From NCBI GenBank assembly GCA_001941075.1, contig MSHH01000064.1, forward strand, positions 25,463 to 89,462: a stretch of DNA of 64,000 nt, given 5' to 3'. Of this stretch, positions 62,999 to 64,000 are shown piece by piece. Position numbers and translations under genes: made by a program. The notes beneath the pieces were generated by a model that was not told where the DNA came from, made no database searches, and was given only the letters and a program-made list of their open reading frames with translations. Each line of letters starts with the position of its first letter. Position 1 is the first letter of the stretch. Source of the DNA: Oscillospiraceae bacterium Zagget6. Its GTDB lineage: Bacteria > Bacillota > Clostridia > Oscillospirales > Oscillospiraceae.

Positions 62999-63030
62999 TT
63001 GAATTGCAATAGCAAGTTGCAATAGTTTTC
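62999..63030. other. Possible end of the IS30-type element
   Basis: TTGAATTGCAATAGCAAG-TTGCAATAG contains a 13-bp tandem repeat of TTGCAATAG and lies at the change from host gene to transposase. The other end is outside the window, so it cannot be confirmed. Confidence 0.35.
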
Positions 63031-63051
63031 AGTGATGCTCGTTGGTAGATG

Positions 63052-63104
63052 CGTTTGGGTTTCACGGAGGGAGGGCGTAGCCCGACCGGAGAGGAACCCA
63101 AACG
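63052..63104 (-). terminator. Hairpin downstream of the transposase
   Basis: CGTTTGGGTT (63052-63061) pairs perfectly with AACCCAAACG (63095-63104) around 33 nt. It lies just after the transposase stop and may block read-through; it lacks a T run. Confidence 0.45.
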
Positions 63105-63113
63105 TGCGGCTGC

Positions 63114-64000
63114 TCAGGCGGCGTAAATACGATCCAGTTCCTGTTCGAACAGTTCCTCCGGTGTCCGATAGCCCAGGATTTTTCTTGGCAAAGCATTGAT
63201 TCGGTCAGCAAAGAATTGAATGTCCTCTTCGCTGTAGTCTGCTATACTCTCGCCCTTTGGAATAAACCGCCGAAGCATTCGGTTGTGGCATTCGTTCGTA
63301 CCTCGTTCCCAGGAGGAATATGGATGCGCAAAGTATACCTTTACGTCAGCTTTTTTCAATTCGGACAGTCTGGTAAACTCTGAGCCGTTGTCAGCAGTAA
63401 TGGTTTGGAATACTTTTGAGAAGTGCTCACCGTATTCTGCTTTCAATTTTTCCATCGCTTCCATCATGGCATCTGCGGAGTGATTCGGAAGTTTCAGCCA
63501 GATGGACACCCGCAGTTTCCTCTCTGTCAGGGTCATAACGCAGGGCTCCATGGCCGCCTTTTTTCCAAGCACGGAATCAATTTCCCAGTTCCCAAAATCC
63601 TTTCTATTTTCTACACTTTCCTCGCGTAAATCAATGCTGTCACCCAGTTTTTTCTTGTTTTCACGAACTTTTCGTTCCTTCGTGTTCCGGCTCACCTTTT
63701 CAGGTAAATCAATGTTTTTCAGGGCGATTATTCCCAAGTCAATATAATTGTAGAGCGTTTTAGTACACACCATTTCTTCCCGCCGGAACAGACCAGTCTC
63801 CAAAGCATGACCCCAGCAGGCATCCAACGACCACCCTTCTTCTCGAACCATTTTTTCCACATACCGAAGGAATGGCACTGTCTCCAGGCAGCGGTACTTC
63901 CGGGTGCTGCTGCGACGGTTCTTCCTGTACTTCTCTTCACTAGCCTTAGCCTTGTACCGGGATACCTTCCCATCGTAAAGAAGTACTGTCCCACGCTGAA
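63114..64000 (-). CDS. IS30-family transposase, N-terminus outside the window
   Basis: The frame is open from 63114 to the right edge; about 295 residues are visible. The text before a possible GTG at 63878 (VLLYDGKVSRYKAKASEEKY) is also coding, so the gene is complete only beyond 64000. DDE catalytic residues are visible: Asp in NWEIDSVLGKK, Asp in TADNGSEF and Glu in SSWERGTNECHNRMLR. It is probably an active or recently active IS30 element. Confidence 0.9.
   Translation of the reverse strand, partial: QRGTVLLYDGKVSRYKAKASEEKYRKNRRSSTRKYRCLETVPFLRYVEKMVREEGWSLDACWGHALETGLFRREEMVCTKTLYNYIDLGIIALKNIDLPEKVSRNTKERKVRENKKKLGDSIDLREESVENRKDFGNWEIDSVLGKKAAMEPCVMTLTERKLRVSIWLKLPNHSADAMMEAMEKLKAEYGEHFSKVFQTITADNGSEFTRLSELKKADVKVYFAHPYSSWERGTNECHNRMLRRFIPKGESIADYSEEDIQFFADRINALPRKILGYRTPEELFEQELDRIYAA

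Noticed and set aside
63728-63994. Separate 88-codon gene overlapping the transposase
   Set aside because: It is an alternative frame; the transposase frame itself reads through this stretch with IS30-like sequence.

Overview
The window looks like a chromosomal segment from a GC-rich, anaerobic, spore-forming Clostridia bacterium, most likely in the Oscillospiraceae or a relative. Evidence: a Spo0A C-terminal-type regulator, a SleB-type cortex hydrolase, Rex, a DUF421/DUF4363 pair, CmpB-type membrane proteins, and housekeeping gene orders typical of Firmicutes (pyrH-frr-uppS-cdsA-dxr; DUF512-der-plsY-gpsA; DUF177-rpmF). Species assignment is inference. I saw no rRNA, tRNA, CRISPR array or prophage.

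Layout. 1-4.3 kb: a galactose-type ABC importer operon (mglB-mglA-mglC, minus strand) with a hairpin after mglB, followed by a partial InlB-repeat protein. 5-9.5 kb: a LysR regulator divergent from a three-module sulfur-redox protein (CoA-disulfide-reductase-like, rhodanese, siroheme/Fe-S reductase), then a YgjV-type membrane protein behind a perfect sigma-A promoter and an attenuator-like leader. 9.5-23.4 kb: one long minus-strand exopolysaccharide operon: two glycosyltransferases broken by frameshifts, a Stealth phosphotransferase, a CpsB phosphatase, a ligase/polymerase, a flippase, an acylation module (membrane acyltransferase, acyl carrier protein, alpha/beta hydrolase, two tandem AMP-forming ligases), a CpsC-CpsD tyrosine kinase and a Tyr/Glu-tailed exported protein. 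23.5-27.5 kb: a 54-residue Cys/Gly-rich membrane peptide, a GNAT acetyltransferase, a prolyl-tRNA-editing-type protein, a DivIVA-like coiled coil and MreB/Mbl.

27.5-29.5 kb: a markedly AT-rich three-gene operon (STAS/HATPase protein, DUF4325-like STAS protein, PIN-domain nuclease) with its own promoter and a palindrome over the -35. It is the best candidate for an undescribed accessory or conflict system here: a partner-switching module apparently linked to an RNase-fold effector. 29.5-36 kb: a GyrI-like protein that appears to start at ATA, gpsA, plsY, der, a radical-SAM DUF512 protein, rpmF and DUF177. 36-42 kb: a tannase-like lipoprotein, a DUF3048 lipoprotein, SleB and a SWIM zinc-finger protein. 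42-47.4 kb: isoprenoid, phospholipid and translation genes, and a nitroreductase. 47.4-54 kb: an L,D-transpeptidase with a very long Ser/Gly tail, a lipoprotein, pepT and a lipase-like hydrolase. 54-63 kb: carAB, DUF421/DUF4363, a small Spo0A-type regulator under three tandem 10-bp repeats, rex with a self-operator, and a CmpB-type membrane protein. From 63.1 kb an IS30-family transposase runs off the window.

Two dispersed repeat families cut across the map. One consists of arrays of 7-bp units (TTAGCNN or ATTGCNN), often as inverted pairs 100-220 bp apart and often touching stop codons. The other is a GTCAAGCGG-containing repeat.
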